From the NCBI GenBank assembly GCA_963744115.1, contig CAVUSI010000001.1:1-64000 (forward strand): a DNA stretch of 64,000 nt, read 5' to 3'. The position numbers and the translations under genes were made by a program. Of the stretch, positions 33,481 through 42,265 are shown one piece after another. Position 1 is the stretch's first letter. Each line of letters begins with the position of its first letter. The DNA comes from Chersky-267 sp963744115. Its GTDB lineage: Bacteria > Chloroflexota > Limnocylindria > Limnocylindrales > CSP1-4. The notes below the pieces were generated by a model. That model was not told where the DNA came from and made no database searches. It saw nothing but the letters and a program-made list of their open reading frames with translations.

Positions 33481-33685
33481 CGTCACCTTCCTCCTTCGTT
33501 CGGGGCCATCGTACCGGCTCGAGGTCCGTGAGGCGACGCAACAATCCCCCCGGACGGGACGTCGGAGGTTGGACGCCGGGCGGTGACTGGCAGGCAACAG
33601 GGGGCCGCCCGGCGTCGCCACGTCCGGCGGGCTAGACTGCACCCGCAGCCGGCGAGCCGCCCAGAGACGCATCGGAGACGAGGAC

Positions 33686-35089
33686 CTGCGCCAGGCCACC
33701 AAGCTTCGGCCCGACACGAGGCCGACCGACCGTCGCCGCATCCTCGCGGCCGCGCTGTCCGCGCTGATCCCCGGACTCGGCCAGGCATACAACCGTCGCC
33801 AGCGACTCGCGCTCGGCCTGTTCATCCCGTTCGCGGTCGTCGCGCTGCTGACGATCCTTGCCGTGATGGCGATCCCCGGCCCGAGGCTCCTCGCCAGCGC
33901 GATCGTCCCGGGCACGCTCGGGGCACTCCTGCTCCTCAACGCCGCCGTCCTGGCGTGGCGGCTCGTGGCGCTCGTCCAGGCGTTCTTCGACTCGCGCTTC
34001 GAGCTGCGGCCGGGCGGGCTCGGGTTGACGGGGCTCGCCGTGATCGTGGCCGTCACGGTCCTCCCGCACGCCGGAGCGCAGTACGTCGGCGGGCTCGCCG
34101 GCTCGACCTTCGCCGACGTGTTCGACGGGGCGGTCCTGGGTGAGCAGTCGCACGCGCGCGGTCCGGTCCCGGGGACCGATGCGCGGATGAACGTCCTGCT
34201 CGTCGGGATCGACGCCGGTGCGGGACGCGATCACGCCCTGACCGACTCGCTGATCGTCGTCTCGCTCGACCCCGTCGGAAAGACGGTCAGCATGGCGTCG
34301 CTGCCGCGGGACCTCGTCAACGTCCCGCTCGGCGACGGCCGGACCTTCGCGCCGAAGCTCAACAGCCTGCTGAGCTACGCGACGACCCACAAGGACGAGT
34401 TCCCGGCCGGAGGGATGCGGACCCTCGAGAACGCGGTCGGGACGCTCCTCGGGATCCCGATCCACTACTACGCGACGGTCGATCTGGGCGGGTTCATCAA
34501 GATGGTCGACGCGGTGGGGGGTGTCGACGTCAACGTCAAGCAGGCCCTCGACGACCCGAAGTACCGCGGCTACGGCGTGACCGGGAACAAGGGCTGGCAG
34601 GTCGACGTCGGGCCGCATCACTTCGACGGCAAGGACGCACTGGCCTACGCCCGGATCCGACGGTCGGTCGGTCAGACCGACTTCACCCGCCAGGCCCGCC
34701 AGCAGGAGATCCTCCTCGCCCTGCGCTCGAAGGTCGTCAAGGGCGGTGCGCTGTTCAGCCTTCCGAGCCTGCTCGACGCGATCGGCGACACGGTCTCGAC
34801 GGACCTGCCCCCAGAGCGCCTGCCGGACCTGGCCGTCCTCGCGGGCGAGATCCCGGCGAAGAAGATCGTCCGGGTCGTCGTCCGATTCCCGCTCGTCCAT
34901 CCGGCCAAGCCCGGGCAGAGCAAGTACGGCGCGGTCCAACTGCCCGACGTCGCCGCGATCCTGGCGATGGCCGCCCGGCTGTTCTCGACCCCGGGCACCG
35001 CGCCGGCCGGCTGGGATCCGAAGGCGACTCCCCTGCCGAGCGCCGATCCCGGCACGAGTCCCGGAGCGAGCGAGTCCGCCGGACCCTGA
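33686..35089 (+). CDS. LytR-CpsA-Psr family protein with no canonical start codon
   Basis: Transfers undecaprenyl-linked glycans to peptidoglycan in the family; membrane-anchored with the catalytic domain outside. Three to four N-terminal helices, then the LCP domain (about residues 155-360 of this model): MNVLLVGIDAGAGRDHALTD, VSMASLPRDLVNVP, LGIPIHYYATVDLGGFIKMV, DGKDALAYARIR with catalytic arginines, and a Pro/Ser tail. The first ATG or GTG (33863) falls inside a membrane helix. The frame is coding-like from 33686 and includes ALSALIPGLGQAYNRRQRLA, an N-terminal helix pair typical of such proteins. CTG 33686 preceded by GAGG is my best start. It could anchor the polysaccharide made from 40 kb on, though it is not linked to that operon. 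Confidence 0.88.
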   Translation: MRQATKLRPDTRPTDRRRILAAALSALIPGLGQAYNRRQRLALGLFIPFAVVALLTILAVMAIPGPRLLASAIVPGTLGALLLLNAAVLAWRLVALVQAFFDSRFELRPGGLGLTGLAVIVAVTVLPHAGAQYVGGLAGSTFADVFDGAVLGEQSHARGPVPGTDARMNVLLVGIDAGAGRDHALTDSLIVVSLDPVGKTVSMASLPRDLVNVPLGDGRTFAPKLNSLLSYATTHKDEFPAGGMRTLENAVGTLLGIPIHYYATVDLGGFIKMVDAVGGVDVNVKQALDDPKYRGYGVTGNKGWQVDVGPHHFDGKDALAYARIRRSVGQTDFTRQARQQEILLALRSKVVKGGALFSLPSLLDAIGDTVSTDLPPERLPDLAVLAGEIPAKKIVRVVVRFPLVHPAKPGQSKYGAVQLPDVAAILAMAARLFSTPGTAPAGWDPKATPLPSADPGTSPGASESAGP

Positions 35090-35233
35090 TGCCGGGAGCG
35101 CGTCGTGGGGCCCGGGCTCCGAGGCCCACCGGCGAACCGTCAGTCGCCGAGCTCGCGAGCCAAGCAGCCACGGGACCCTGGGTTCCCCGCTGAGCACACT
35201 CCTCGGACCGATCCTCCAGGGTCCGAGCCCCCA

Positions 35234-35409
35234 GGTATTACGGGCAATGCTAGGAAGCGTCCTGCGAGGCCGGTCGGCCTCGGTCCGTCGCCTTGTGAGC
35301 CGCGCCAAGACACGTCCTAGCAATGCCCGTACTATCCCGCCGTCTGGCGGGCGGCTCGCGACCGGGATCGAACGAACGAGGCCGGCGCCTAGCAATGCCC
35401 GTGCTATCC
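35234..35409. repeat. Three copies of a dispersed 22-bp motif
   Basis: Copies at 35234-35255 (reverse orientation), 35315-35337 and 35388-35409 match CCTAGCAATGCCCGTRCTATCC. Further copies lie at 3675-3696 and 3755-3778. The last copy has a perfect short inverted repeat, TAGCA-7-TGCTA. The copies lie in a 500-bp stretch (35090-35589) without a gene and directly before a tandem array. Confidence 0.75.
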
Positions 35410-35429
35410 GCGCGCCGATGGCGCATGGG

Positions 35430-35588
35430 CGGAGCCGCGTCCGGGGCGGAGCCGCGTCCGGGGCGGAGCCGCGTCCGGGGCGGAGCCGCGTCCGGGGCGG
35501 AGCCGCGTCCGGGGCGGAGCCGCGTCCGGGGCGGGAGCCGCGTCCGGGGCGGAGCCGCGTCCGGGGCTGAGCCGCGTCCGGGGCTGAG
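35430..35588. repeat. 17-bp tandem repeat array, about nine copies
   Basis: The unit CGGAGCCGCGTCCGGGG is repeated about nine times with one 18-bp copy and two late copies starting CTGAG. Since 17 is not a multiple of three, all frames pass through it, which explains long spurious open frames. The array ends at the rdgB stop codon and could act as a structured 3' region of the rdgB mRNA. Confidence 0.9.
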
Positions 35589-35589
35589 G

Positions 35590-36345
35590 TCAGTACCCCA
35601 GCGCCGCCAGCCGAGCGGCCATCCGGCGGGCGGCCCGCGCGCGATGCGAGATCCGGTGCTTCTCCTCGGCCGTCCACAGCCCCAGCGTCCGGCCGCCGGG
35701 TGGCTCGGACCGCGGCTCGAAGATCGGGTCGTAGCCGAAGCCGCCGGTGCCGCGCGGCCCGGTCGCGATGCGTCCCCGGCAGGTACCGCGGGTCTCCGCG
35801 ACGATCGGGACGAGGCCGCGACCCGTCATCCGACGGTCCGACGCGTCCGCGAGCACCAGGACGCAGACATACCGCGCTCCCCGGAGGTCCGGCGGCAGAC
35901 CTCGCAGGGCCGCCAGCAGCTTGGCGTTGTTCTGCGCGTCGGTCGCGTCGGGCCCGGCGTACCGGCGGGTGTAGACCCCGGGGCCACCGCCCAGCGCGTC
36001 GACCTCGATCCCCGAGTCGTCGGCCAGGGTGGGCAGTCCGGTCAGCCGTGCATAGGCACGGGCCTTGATCCGCGCGTTGGCGGCGAAGGTGGTCCCGTCC
36101 TCGACCGGATCGACATCGGGAGAGACGCCGGCGTCGTCGAGCGAGATGAGCTCGGCGACGGCCGGGTGGAGGAGCTCGCGGAGCTCGCGGAGCTTGTGGA
36201 CGGAGCGGGTCGCCACGACGATCCGCGGCGGAGGCTCCGTGCGGCGCCGGCGGACCGGACCAGTGGGGCGGCCGTGCCCGCTTCCGACGTCGCCGCGGTG
36301 CCCGCGTCCGGCGTCGCCGCCCGCGTTCCCACCGCCCGAGCTCAC
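35590..36345 (-). CDS. rdgB: Non-canonical purine NTP pyrophosphatase (RdgB/HAM1)
   Basis: Hydrolyses dITP/ITP and XTP to monophosphates, cleaning nucleotide pools. 251 residues; the core begins RIVVATRSVHKLRELRELL, then VEDGTTFAANARIKARAYAR, PTLADDSGIEVDALGG, PGVYTRRYAG, GTGGFGYDPIFEP and EEKHRISHRARAARRM, all family signatures. GTG 36345 overlaps the rph stop (GTGA) and adds a low-complexity, Gly/Arg-rich leader of about 45 residues before the core, longer than usual; an internal start is possible. Last gene of rph-rdgB after mazG. Confidence 0.93.
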   Translation of the reverse strand: MSSGGGNAGGDAGRGHRGDVGSGHGRPTGPVRRRRTEPPPRIVVATRSVHKLRELRELLHPAVAELISLDDAGVSPDVDPVEDGTTFAANARIKARAYARLTGLPTLADDSGIEVDALGGGPGVYTRRYAGPDATDAQNNAKLLAALRGLPPDLRGARYVCVLVLADASDRRMTGRGLVPIVAETRGTCRGRIATGPRGTGGFGYDPIFEPRSEPPGGRTLGLWTAEEKHRISHRARAARRMAARLAALGY

Positions 36346-37076
36346 CGCTTGACGGTGGCGATCGCCGCGGTCTGCGCCTCGAACAGCTGGTCGAGCCCGG
36401 ACTGGGCGAGGTCGAGCAGGCCGTTCATCGCGGCGCGGTCGAAGGCGCGGCCCTCGGCGGTGCCCTGGACCTCGACGTACTCGCCGGCGTCGGTGCCGAC
36501 GACATTGAAGTCGACGTCCGCGTGGGAATCCTCGGGGTAGTCGAGGTCGAGGTACGGGACCCCGTCGACGATCCCGACGCTGACGGCGGCGACTCGATTG
36601 ACCAGCGTCCGCTCCATCCCGTAGGTGATCAGCGCCGCCGCGAGCGCGACGTATCCGCCGGTGATCGACGCCGTCCGCGTCCCGCCGTCGGCCTGGAGGA
36701 CGTCGCAGTCGACCGTGACGGTCCGCTCGCCGAGCTTCGCCAGGTCGACCACACCGCGGAGCGAGCGCCCGACCAGACGCTGGATCTCGTGCGTCCGGCC
36801 GCCGATGCGACCCTTGGCCGACTCGCGCTGGCTGCGCTCGGCCGTGGCCCGCGGCAGCATCGAGTACTCGGCGGTGACCCAGCCGGTGCCCTTCCCGCGG
36901 AGGTGCGGCGGGACGCGATCCTCGATCGTCGCTGCACACAGGACCTCAGTGTCGCCGACGCGGATCCGACACGAGCCCTCGGCCCATTTCTGGACGCCGA
37001 GTGTCAGCGTGATCGGACGCAGCTCGTCGGGGCGCCGGCCGTCCGCGCGGACCGTGGGCGGGGTACCGATGGTCAT
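36342..37076 (-). CDS. rph: RNase PH
   Basis: Phosphorolytic 3'-5' exoribonuclease trimming tRNA precursors; hexameric in the family. 244 residues, the usual size. RADGRRPDELRPITLTLGVQ, GDTEVLCAATIEDRVPPHLR, GWVTAEYSMLPRATAERSQR, GGRTHEIQRLVGRSLRGVVD, DCDVLQADGGTRTASITGGY and DLDYPEDSHADVDFNVVGTD are characteristic. Starts at ATG 37076, overlapping the mazG stop, and its stop overlaps rdgB. Confidence 0.96.
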   Translation of the reverse strand: MTIGTPPTVRADGRRPDELRPITLTLGVQKWAEGSCRIRVGDTEVLCAATIEDRVPPHLRGKGTGWVTAEYSMLPRATAERSQRESAKGRIGGRTHEIQRLVGRSLRGVVDLAKLGERTVTVDCDVLQADGGTRTASITGGYVALAAALITYGMERTLVNRVAAVSVGIVDGVPYLDLDYPEDSHADVDFNVVGTDAGEYVEVQGTAEGRAFDRAAMNGLLDLAQSGLDQLFEAQTAAIATVKR

Positions 37077-38404
37077 CGCGGGAGTCCCTCCGTGGCGGCC
37101 GCGGCGGCCCTGGCGGCCCGTTCCTCGACCTTGGCAGCATCCCACAGCTCGTCGAGCTGGGCGAAGTCGAGGTCGCGCAGGGCGACGCCGCGAGCCGCCG
37201 CCGCACGCTCGACCGAGCCGAACCGGCGCCGGAACTTGTCGTTGGCCGCGCGCAGGGCGGCCTCCGCCTCGACGCCGTGACGACGGGCCAGGTTGACCAG
37301 GACGAGGAGGAGATCGCCGACCTCCTCGGACCGTTCCGGGGCCGTCTCGGCAGCCATCAGCTCGGCCAGCTCCTCGTGGACCTTGGCGACGATCCCGTCG
37401 ATCGTCGGCCAGTCGTACCCGAGCGCCGCGGCCCGCTCCTGCATCTCCTGACTCGCGGCCAGAGCGGGCATCGAGCGGCTGATCCCGTCGAGCGCCCCGC
37501 GCGGCGCGGTCGACCCGCCGGGTGCGTCGCTCGTCCCGTCGGCGGCGACACCGCCCTCGGCGTCGGCACGCTCCGCGGCGTCGGCACGCTCCGCGGCGTC
37601 GGCACGCTCCGCGGCGTCGGCACGCTCCGCGGCGTCGGCACGCTCGCCCGCCTTGATCGTCTCCCATTGACGGGTGACGTCGGCCGCGGTCCGAGCCTCG
37701 GCGTCGCCGAAGACGTGCGGATGACGGCGGACGATCTTCGTGGCGATGGCAGCCTGGACGTCGGCCAGGTCGAACACACCGGCCTCGGCCGCGAGCTGGG
37801 CGTGGAGCACGACCTGGAGGAGGAGATCCCCGAGCTCGTCGGCGAGGTCGAGGGACGCGCCCGCGGCGAGCGCGTCGTAGACCTCGTAGGCCTCCTCGAG
37901 CAGGTGCTTGCGCAGCGACTCGTGCGTCTGCTCGCGATCCCACGGGCAACCGTCGGGCTGGCGCAGCCGGTCCGAGATCCAGGGCATCGCCCACGGCCCG
38001 GCGGCGGCGAGCTCGGGACGGATCGGGCCGAGGTAGATCGGCCCGGCGAGGTCCTCGAGGCTGAGGTCGCCGACCGTCGTCCCGTCGGCGACCCGGGACC
38101 GTCCGACCGGATGGTCCGCCGGATAGAGCCGTCGGAGCACGGTCAGTGGGTCCGAGCCGCGCGGGCCGGCTCGACCCGGCAGCGGCGCGACCGTGGAGAG
38201 TGTCTCGGCCGCGGCCACGGCACCGACGGCACCACCGACGCCCCCCACACCCCGGCCGGTCAAGACCGCGAGCGGCACGATCAGGAGCGGCCGCGACGCC
38301 TCGATCGGCGTGGCGATGAGGTGCTCGGCCGCGGCGACCTGGAGCCCGGCCTCGGGTTCCAGGCCCCAGCGCAGGCGCGCTTCGGCGAGCAGCGCGTCGA
38401 GCAC
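37073..38404 (-). CDS. mazG: MazG nucleotide pyrophosphohydrolase with repeat-expanded linker
   Basis: About 443 residues. The first MazG domain (about 140-250) holds CPWDREQTHESLRKHLLEEA, YEVYDALAAG, LADELGDLLLQVVLHA and RRHPHVFGDAEA. The second (about 320-420) holds IDGIVAKVHEELAELMAAE, RSEEVGDLLLVLVNLAR and ALRAANDKFRRRF. Between them is a linker of ERADAA repeated about five times, encoded by an 18-bp tandem repeat. The N-terminal about 130 residues resemble the end of a YabN-like methylase region but lack its motifs. GTG 38404 lies 10 nt after the foldase stop. It degrades aberrant NTPs, matching rdgB downstream. Confidence 0.9.
   Translation of the reverse strand: MLDALLAEARLRWGLEPEAGLQVAAAEHLIATPIEASRPLLIVPLAVLTGRGVGGVGGAVGAVAAAETLSTVAPLPGRAGPRGSDPLTVLRRLYPADHPVGRSRVADGTTVGDLSLEDLAGPIYLGPIRPELAAAGPWAMPWISDRLRQPDGCPWDREQTHESLRKHLLEEAYEVYDALAAGASLDLADELGDLLLQVVLHAQLAAEAGVFDLADVQAAIATKIVRRHPHVFGDAEARTAADVTRQWETIKAGERADAAERADAAERADAAERADAAERADAEGGVAADGTSDAPGGSTAPRGALDGISRSMPALAASQEMQERAAALGYDWPTIDGIVAKVHEELAELMAAETAPERSEEVGDLLLVLVNLARRHGVEAEAALRAANDKFRRRFGSVERAAAARGVALRDLDFAQLDELWDAAKVEERAARAAAAATEGLPR
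37563..37646. repeat. 18-bp tandem repeat in mazG
   Basis: TCGGCACGCTCCGCGGCG is repeated perfectly four times with a partial fifth copy. The unit is six codons and encodes the ERADAA hexapeptide linker between the two MazG domains on the minus strand. Confidence 0.95.
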
Positions 38405-38414
38405 GATCCGGCGG

Positions 38415-40160
38415 CTACTGGGTCGTCGTCGAGAGGTCCGGCGTGATCGTCGCCTTGGCCTTCTCGGCGGCGTACCAGTTGGTGAACGCGCTGCCCTTGA
38501 GCGTCTCGAGCTGCGCACCGTCGGGCAGGCGCGTGGCCTCCTGATTCACCAGGAACAGGTAGTAGCCGGTGTCCGTCTTCAGGACGTCGCTGACCTTCCC
38601 GACCGTCGCGTCGAAGATGGCCTTCTCGCGTGCGGCATCGAGCTGGTAGCGAGCGACCCAGCCGAGGTCTCCGCCGGTCGCCGCGTCGGCGCTGTCGGAG
38701 TTCTCCTTGGCCAGCTTCGCGAAGTCGGCACCGGGGGCGTTGGCCAGCACCTGCAACCCGCTGATCCGACCCTCCGGAGGCTGGCGCCGATCCTCGAACA
38801 GGATGACGTGCCAGCCGTACTGGCTCTTGACCGGGCCGATCAGGTCGCCCTTCTTGAGGCCCGTCTTGAAGATCGCGTCGCCGAACCCCGGGTCGAGCGA
38901 GCTTTGGGTGAACCAGTCCAGCTCGCCGCCGGCGGCGCCCGACGTCGTGTCCTTGCTGTCGGTCTTGGCGATCGACTCGAACTCCGCGAGCAGCTGGTCC
39001 GGCTGACCCTCGAGCGCCTTGAGCTTGTCGTAGGTCGCCTGGGCCTTGGCCTGCGCGGCGGCCCAGGCGGCATCGTCGGACGGGAGCGGGCTGGCGCCGC
39101 CCGGGTCGGCGTCACCCGGGGTGTACAGGATGTGGCGCACCTTGACCTCGTCGCCCGGACCCGTGTAGTTCGCGCTCGACACGAAGATCTCGTTGACCTT
39201 GCGCTGGATCGTCGGCACGGTGGTGTTGTCGGCGACGATCTTGGTCGTCAGGGCGTCGCGGATGAGGTCGGCCCGGACCGCGTCCCGGTAGGCGCCCATC
39301 GGAACGCCCGCATCCTTGATCTTGTCGACCCACGACGCATCGACCGTCTGGGGCGCGATCTCCACGACGCGTCCGATCCGGTAGGCGCCGTCGGCCCCGG
39401 CGACGACGTCGGTCAGACCGGGCTGCGCCAGCCCGAACACGGCGGTCGTCAGGGCTGGGTCCAGCGAGGTGGAGGACTTCCCGATCCAGCCGACATCGCC
39501 GCCACCGGCGGCGTACCCGTCCGACGAGCCGGCCTTCGCGGCGTCCTCGAACGACTGACCGGCCTTCACCTTGGCCAGGATGTCGGCGGCCTTGGCCTGC
39601 GCCGCCGCCTTCTGCCCGTCGGTCGGACCGGTGGCGCCCGTGCTGACCTCGGGGTCGACCGTGATCACCCCGACATGGCGCTGCTCGAGCGTGGTCCCTT
39701 CGTCGACCAGCCGCTGGTCGATCTGCTTGTCGTCGACGCTGATGCCCTTCGCCGCGGCGAGCTGGCCCTGGAGCGCTTCGTCGATCAGCCGTTCCAGCGT
39801 GGACGTCGACAGGTTCTGCCGCCCCTGCTCGTAGGCCGCCACCCGGGAGTCGGCTTCGCTCTGGCTGATCCGGCCGAGCTGAAGCTGGTCGCGGACCTGG
39901 GCCTCGGCCTGGTTGAGCCGGAACGAATCGACCTGGGAGGCGGCCGTGAAGGTGTCCTGGTCGATGGTCTGGCCGTTGACCTTGGCGACCTCGGCGAAGT
40001 GCTGGCCCGCGTACGTCGAGGCGGCCGCGCCGATCAGCGCGATCACCCCGATGAAGATGACCAGCCCGAAGGCGAGGTTGATGTAGAGGCTCTTCCGGTC
40101 ATGGGAGTCGCGCCCTTGGCGCGAGGGTCGTTTGGTGACCGGTCGGGTGCGAGTGCTCAT
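38415..40160 (-). CDS. Membrane-anchored SurA/PrsA-like peptidyl-prolyl isomerase
   Basis: 581 residues. A cytoplasmic basic start, one membrane anchor (INLAFGLVIFIGVIALIGAA), a SurA_N-type chaperone region (VAKVNGQTIDQDTFTAASQV) and two or more parvulin rotamase domains. The first is around RHVGVITVDPEVSTG and GGGDVGWIGKSSTSLDPAL. The second is around EVKVRHILYTPGD, GGELDWFTQSSLDPGFGDAI and KSQYGWHVILFEDRR, and GGDLGWVARYQLDAA may mark a third. It should assist folding of exported proteins outside the cytoplasmic membrane. ATG 40160 (MSTRTRPVTKR) is secure by topology. Likely first gene of the unit continuing into mazG-rph-rdgB. Confidence 0.92.
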   Translation of the reverse strand: MSTRTRPVTKRPSRQGRDSHDRKSLYINLAFGLVIFIGVIALIGAAASTYAGQHFAEVAKVNGQTIDQDTFTAASQVDSFRLNQAEAQVRDQLQLGRISQSEADSRVAAYEQGRQNLSTSTLERLIDEALQGQLAAAKGISVDDKQIDQRLVDEGTTLEQRHVGVITVDPEVSTGATGPTDGQKAAAQAKAADILAKVKAGQSFEDAAKAGSSDGYAAGGGDVGWIGKSSTSLDPALTTAVFGLAQPGLTDVVAGADGAYRIGRVVEIAPQTVDASWVDKIKDAGVPMGAYRDAVRADLIRDALTTKIVADNTTVPTIQRKVNEIFVSSANYTGPGDEVKVRHILYTPGDADPGGASPLPSDDAAWAAAQAKAQATYDKLKALEGQPDQLLAEFESIAKTDSKDTTSGAAGGELDWFTQSSLDPGFGDAIFKTGLKKGDLIGPVKSQYGWHVILFEDRRQPPEGRISGLQVLANAPGADFAKLAKENSDSADAATGGDLGWVARYQLDAAREKAIFDATVGKVSDVLKTDTGYYLFLVNQEATRLPDGAQLETLKGSAFTNWYAAEKAKATITPDLSTTTQ

Positions 40161-40264
40161 TCGGACGTGGCTTCCTGCAGGTGGATCCCGACATGGCGGG
40201 AGGGATGGGGTCGGTATCGTACACCGAGCTTGGTCGATGCCTCGGAGTCAGACGGCCGGGCCGG

Positions 40265-40316
40265 CCTGACCGTGATCCTCGCCGGGTCGACCTGACCGTG
40301 ATCCTCGCCGGGTCGA
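40265..40316. repeat. 26-bp direct repeat, two copies
   Basis: CCTGACCGTGATCCTCGCCG plus GGTCGA occurs twice back to back in the 176-bp gap between the foldase gene and rmd. The copies are identical. The stretch otherwise holds no gene. Confidence 0.9.
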
Positions 40317-40336
40317 TCGGTCGACCGCGAGGTGGG

Positions 40337-41261
40337 TCAGGCCCGCTCCTCGCGAGGTTCGAGGGATGCGACGAGGTCCGCCAGGGTCGTCCGCAGGTCG
40401 ATCCGCGGGCTCCAGCCGGTGAGCGCGTGGAGCGCGGCGGCATCGCCCACCATCTCGGCGGGGTCGTCCGTCCTGACGAGCGAGGGGTCGGCCACGGGCG
40501 TCGCCGTGACCCCGGCGATCCGGCAGATCGCGACGAGGATCTCGCGGATCGAGACGCTCCGGCCGCTGGCCACGTTGACGACCGTGCCGGGTGGGACGGA
40601 CCCGGCCGCTGCTCCCTCGAGGAGCCCGCGATAGGCTCGGACGACGTCGCGCACGTCGAGGAAGTCACGGCGCACGTCCACGTTGCCGACCCGGATCGAC
40701 GTCGCGTCGGTCCCCCGCAGGGCGAGCGCCCGCTGGGCCAGGGCCGGCGCGACGAACACGGACCGTTGACCGGGCCCGGTGTGATTGAAGGCACGGGTGA
40801 CGACGACCGGGATCCCGTACACGGCGCCGAGGTCGAGGGCGACGCGCTCCTGCGCCATCTTCGACCGCCCGTACGGCAGGACCGCCCGAAGCGGTGAGTC
40901 CTCGGTCAGAGGAAGGTCCTCGGCATCCGGCGCACCGTAGACCTCGGATGAGCTCGCGACCAGGACCGGGGCCCCGGGGCGCTCGGCCCGGATCGCCTCC
41001 ATCAAGGCGCGCGTCCCGCCCTCGTTGACGGCCATCGCCCGGGTCGGGTCCGCCCGCGCGTCGGGTCCGTAGGAGACGGCCGCGAGGTGGGCGACGGCGT
41101 CGGGCCGGACGTCACGGATCAGGCGCGCGACGGCCGGCCCGTCGGTGATGTCGAGGTCCGTGCTCGGCGGGGCGCCGACGGCGTCGTGGCCCGCGGCGAG
41201 GAGCTCCGGGAGCAGCCAGCGACCCGACGAACCCGTTCGCGCCCGTGACGAGGACCCTCAT
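40337..41261 (-). CDS. rmd: GDP-4-dehydro-6-deoxy-D-mannose reductase, with one frameshift
   Basis: NAD(P)H-dependent short-chain dehydrogenase reducing the Gmd product to GDP-D-rhamnose; the family also covers GDP-fucose-type enzymes. From ATG 41261 the frame reads MRVLVTGANGFVG, then breaks. Dropping one G of the GGG at 41223-41225 gives GRWLLPEL and runs through the coding-like stretch TDLDITDGPAVARLIRDV to SSSEVYGAPDAEDLPLTEDS, the catalytic PYGRSKMAQE, TRAFNHTGPGQ and RRDFLDVRDVVRAY. Length is 3n+1, so one insertion explains everything. ATG overlaps the gmd stop (ATGA). About 307 residues when corrected, the normal size. Confidence 0.88.
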
Positions 41262-42265
41262 GGCCGGACCGGGCGCGACGCCTCCGTGGCCGAGTGGAGC
41301 CGAGCCGAGTGGCGGGCCATGTCGGCGTCGACCATGGCGCGGATCATCTCTTCGAACGGCGTCGTCGGCTCCCACCCGAGGATCGACCGGGCGCGACTCG
41401 CGTCGCCGCGGAGATGGTCGACCTCGGCGGGCCGGTAGAGCGTCGGATCCACGACGACGTGCCGTTCGTAGTCGAGGCCGACGCGCTCGAAGGCGATCCG
41501 GCACAGGTCGCGGACCGAGTGCGAGATCCCGGTCGCGACCACGAAGTCGCCCGGCTCCGGCTGCTGGAGCATCTGCCACATCGCCAGGACGTAGTCGCCG
41601 GCGTAGCCCCAGTCCCGTCGGGCGTCAAGATTGCCCACCGGCAGGGTCGTCGCGATGCCGAGGGCGATCCGTGCCGCCCCATCGGTCACCTTGCGCGACA
41701 CGAATTCGAGCCCACGCCGGGGGGACTCGTGGTTGAACAGGATCCCCGAGACCGCGTACATCCCGTACGACTCGCGATAGTTGACCGTGAGGAAGTGGCC
41801 GTAGGCCTTGGCCACGCCGTAGGGACTGCGCGGATGGAACGGGGTCGACTCGGTCTGCGGCTCTTCGCGGACCTTGCCGAACATCTCGCTCGACGACGCC
41901 TGGTAGAACCGGGCGGTCGGATGGGTCTGGCGGATCGCCTCGAGCATCCGGGTCACGCCGAGCCCCGTGAACTCGCCGGTCAGGACCGGCTGGTTCCACG
42001 ACGTCGGGACGAAGCTCTGGGCCGCCAGGTTGTAGATCTCGGTCGGCCGGACGTCGGACAGCGCCGACACGATCGACGCCTGATCGAGCAGGTCGCCCTG
42101 GACGAGCTCGATCCGGTCGACGAGGTGGGCGATGCGCTCGTTGCCGTCGGTGCTCGACCGTCGGGTCATCCCGACGACCCGGTAGCCGCGCTCCAGCAGC
42201 AGCTCGGCGAGGTAGGACCCGTCCTGACCGGTGATCCCGGTGATCAGCGCGGTTGGGGTCGTCAT
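41258..42265 (-). CDS. gmd: GDP-mannose 4,6-dehydratase
   Basis: Converts GDP-D-mannose to GDP-4-keto-6-deoxy-D-mannose. 335 residues. NADP fold ALITGITGQDGSYLAELLLE, RRSSTDGNERI, NLAAQSFVPTSWNQPVLTGE, SSSEMFGKVREEPQTESTPF, catalytic SPYGVAKAYGHFLTVNYRES, GILFNHESPRRGLEFVSRKV, GNLDARRDWGYAGDYVLAMW and the substrate-binding tail RPAEVDHLRGDASRARSILG. Overlaps rmd and the upstream GT4 gene by 4 nt each. Confidence 0.97.
   Translation of the reverse strand: MTTPTALITGITGQDGSYLAELLLERGYRVVGMTRRSSTDGNERIAHLVDRIELVQGDLLDQASIVSALSDVRPTEIYNLAAQSFVPTSWNQPVLTGEFTGLGVTRMLEAIRQTHPTARFYQASSSEMFGKVREEPQTESTPFHPRSPYGVAKAYGHFLTVNYRESYGMYAVSGILFNHESPRRGLEFVSRKVTDGAARIALGIATTLPVGNLDARRDWGYAGDYVLAMWQMLQQPEPGDFVVATGISHSVRDLCRIAFERVGLDYERHVVVDPTLYRPAEVDHLRGDASRARSILGWEPTTPFEEMIRAMVDADMARHSARLHSATEASRPVRP

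Noticed and set aside
35430..35588. Possible CRISPR array
   Set aside because: Units of 17 bp are directly adjacent without spacers, and no cas gene is in the window. It is a simple tandem repeat.
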